Source of the DNA: Candidatus Ventricola intestinavium | GTDB lineage: Bacteria; Bacillota; Clostridia; Christensenellales; Aristaeellaceae | Assembly (NCBI GenBank): GCA_018715105.1 | Contig: DVMG01000221.1 | Location: 1-6,070 of the forward strand | DNA length: 6,070 nt | Reading direction: 5' to 3' | Part shown: piece after piece, positions 5,341-6,070 of the stretch | Layout of the letters: the number at the start of each line of letters is the position of its first letter | How positions within the stretch are numbered: position 1 is the stretch's first letter | Position numbers and translations under genes: made by a program | The notes under the pieces: model-generated | Told to the model about the DNA's origin: nothing | The model's input: the letters and a program-made list of their open reading frames with translations, nothing else | The model's database searches: none

Positions 5341-5929
5341 GTGGATTGAAGATATTACGCGCTTTATCTTTCTGGAGGATCCCCCGGAACCGGCCGACAT
5401 TCTCTTTGTTCCCGGAAATGGACATGCGGAGCCTTCCGAACGGGCCGCACGGCTGTATCGGGAGGGGTACGCGCCGCTGATCCTGCCCTCTGGGAAATAC
5501 TCCATCGGCTCGGGGGCGTTTGCCGGGCAGAAATCGGGGGCGCGCGAATATGGGGGCCGGTTTGACACGGAATGGGCTTTTATGCGTCATGTGCTCATGG
5601 AGAACGGCGTGCCGGATACGGCCATCCTGCGCGAGGACGAGGCGACGTATACATACCAGAATGCCATCTGTTCCCGCCGCCGCACGGACGAAGCCCATCT
5701 GCATATCCGGCGTGCGATTCTCTGCTGTGTGCCCATACACGCCCGCCGCGCCAAGATGTATTATCAGACGCTCTACCCGAAAGCGAAGTTCTTCATCTGC
5801 CCGGCTTCGGATACCGCCATCCGGCGGGATAACTGGATGCATGAACCGGAGGGCATCGATGCGGTGCTGGGGGAGCTGGAGCGCTGCGGCGGACAGTTTC
5901 ACGACATCCTCAAGGAGATTATGCTTTGA
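5333..5929 (+). CDS. DUF218 / YdcF-like protein
   Basis: A 198-residue protein of the DUF218 superfamily (SanA/YdcF/ElyC relatives). Some members are linked to envelope biogenesis and cell-wall stress, and E. coli YdcF binds S-adenosylmethionine, but the biochemical role is not settled. The family pattern is visible: ADILFVPGNG (residues 21-30), then E-R-A-A-R-L-Y-R-E-G (36-45), a substrate-side strand ending PSGKY (52-56), a conserved glutamate in FDTEW (77-81), and NGVPDTAILREDEATYTYQNA (91-111, the E..A.T..NA signature). There are no membrane segments or signal peptide, so it is predicted cytosolic, unlike membrane-bound ElyC. GGAGG (5322-5326) lies six bases before the ATG, and the start overlaps the ExoA-like gene by eight bases, so translation is probably coupled. 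Its place in a glycosyltransferase operon suggests a role in the same surface glycan pathway. Confidence 0.88.
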   Translation: MLEWIEDITRFIFLEDPPEPADILFVPGNGHAEPSERAARLYREGYAPLILPSGKYSIGSGAFAGQKSGAREYGGRFDTEWAFMRHVLMENGVPDTAILREDEATYTYQNAICSRRRTDEAHLHIRRAILCCVPIHARRAKMYYQTLYPKAKFFICPASDTAIRRDNWMHEPEGIDAVLGELERCGGQFHDILKEIML

Positions 5930-5962
5930 CGGAGATATCAGGGAAAAAGTTTACGAAATTTG

Positions 5963-5991
5963 TTGACAAAGGCAATGTGCTATGTTATACT
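5963..5991 (+). promoter_or_regulatory. Near-consensus promoter of the tRNA-Trp gene
   Basis: A perfect TTGACA (5963-5968), a 17-base spacer and TATACT (5986-5991, five of six) with TGT in front, an extended -10. The predicted start is near 5998, about six bases before the mature tRNA. The -35 lies 34 bases after the YdcF-like stop, and no terminator is visible between them. Confidence 0.9.
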
Positions 5992-6003
5992 GAACAAGTG
6001 TTT

Positions 6004-6070
6004 AGGGGTATGGTGTAATGGTAACACGTGGGTCTCCAAAACCTTTGTTGAGGGTTCGAGTCCTTCTGCC
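6004..6070 (+). tRNA. tRNA-Trp (anticodon CCA), 3' end cut by window
   Basis: The cloverleaf can be folded. The acceptor 5' strand is AGGGGTA (6004-6010). The D stem is GTGT/ACAC (6013-6016 with 6024-6027) with loop AATGGTA. The anticodon arm is TGGGT-CTCCAAA-ACCTT (6029-6045) with anticodon CCA at 6036-6038. The T arm is GAGGG-TTCGAGT-CCTTC (6050-6066). The acceptor 3' strand starts TGCC at 6067 and pairs as far as it is visible; the last acceptor bases and the CCA end lie outside. The outermost anticodon-stem pair (6029 with 6045) is a T-T mismatch and the next is a G-T wobble, so that stem is weak. Confidence 0.93.

Noticed and set aside
4324..5568. A 414-codon minus-strand open frame, the longest in the window
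   Set aside because: It lies antisense to the ExoA-like and YdcF-like genes, which have clear family motifs and ribosome binding sites. Its product is Arg/Pro/His-rich without recognisable motifs, as expected for a shadow frame in GC-rich DNA.
6004..6070. The tRNA as an attachment site for an integrated element
   Set aside because: The 3' end is outside the window, no repeat of the tRNA 3' half is visible upstream and no integrase gene is present.

Overview
The window looks like chromosomal DNA of a GC-rich (roughly high-50s percent by eye) Gram-positive anaerobe of the Firmicutes, most likely class Clostridia. The evidence is the lon-engB (ysxC) gene pair, strong AGGAGG-type ribosome binding sites, sigma-A promoters with extended -10 elements, and a tRNA-Trp of Firmicute type. 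I cannot name the genus from sequence alone.

Layout. (1) Positions 1-1632, plus strand: the 3' end of lon (ATP-dependent protease), then engB (ribosome-assembly GTPase) 16 bases later, a conserved housekeeping pair. A small hairpin and a strong bidirectional terminator close it. (2) Positions 1722-3208, minus strand: a small protein with ten cysteines and two copies of an internal repeat, which has its own promoter, lies downstream of a family-2 glycosyltransferase. (3) Positions 3209-3363: a compact intergenic region with two promoters that point toward each other, so the two predicted leaders overlap. It also holds a perfect 12-bp palindrome on the predicted plus-strand transcription start and several alternative GC-rich hairpins. 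(4) Positions 3364-5929, plus strand: an apparent three-gene operon of a membrane-anchored family-2 glycosyltransferase, an ExoA-like family-2 glycosyltransferase with three membrane segments, and a DUF218/YdcF-like protein overlapping it by 8 bases. (5) Positions 5963-6070: a near-consensus promoter driving a tRNA-Trp (anticodon CCA), cut by the window end.

The glycosyltransferases and the YdcF-like protein suggest a small surface-polysaccharide or glycolipid locus inserted between housekeeping genes. The sugar, acceptor and product cannot be read from the sequence. No CRISPR array, insertion sequence, transposase, phage gene or toxin-antitoxin pair is visible. The least explained items are the ten-cysteine repeat protein and the face-to-face promoter arrangement.
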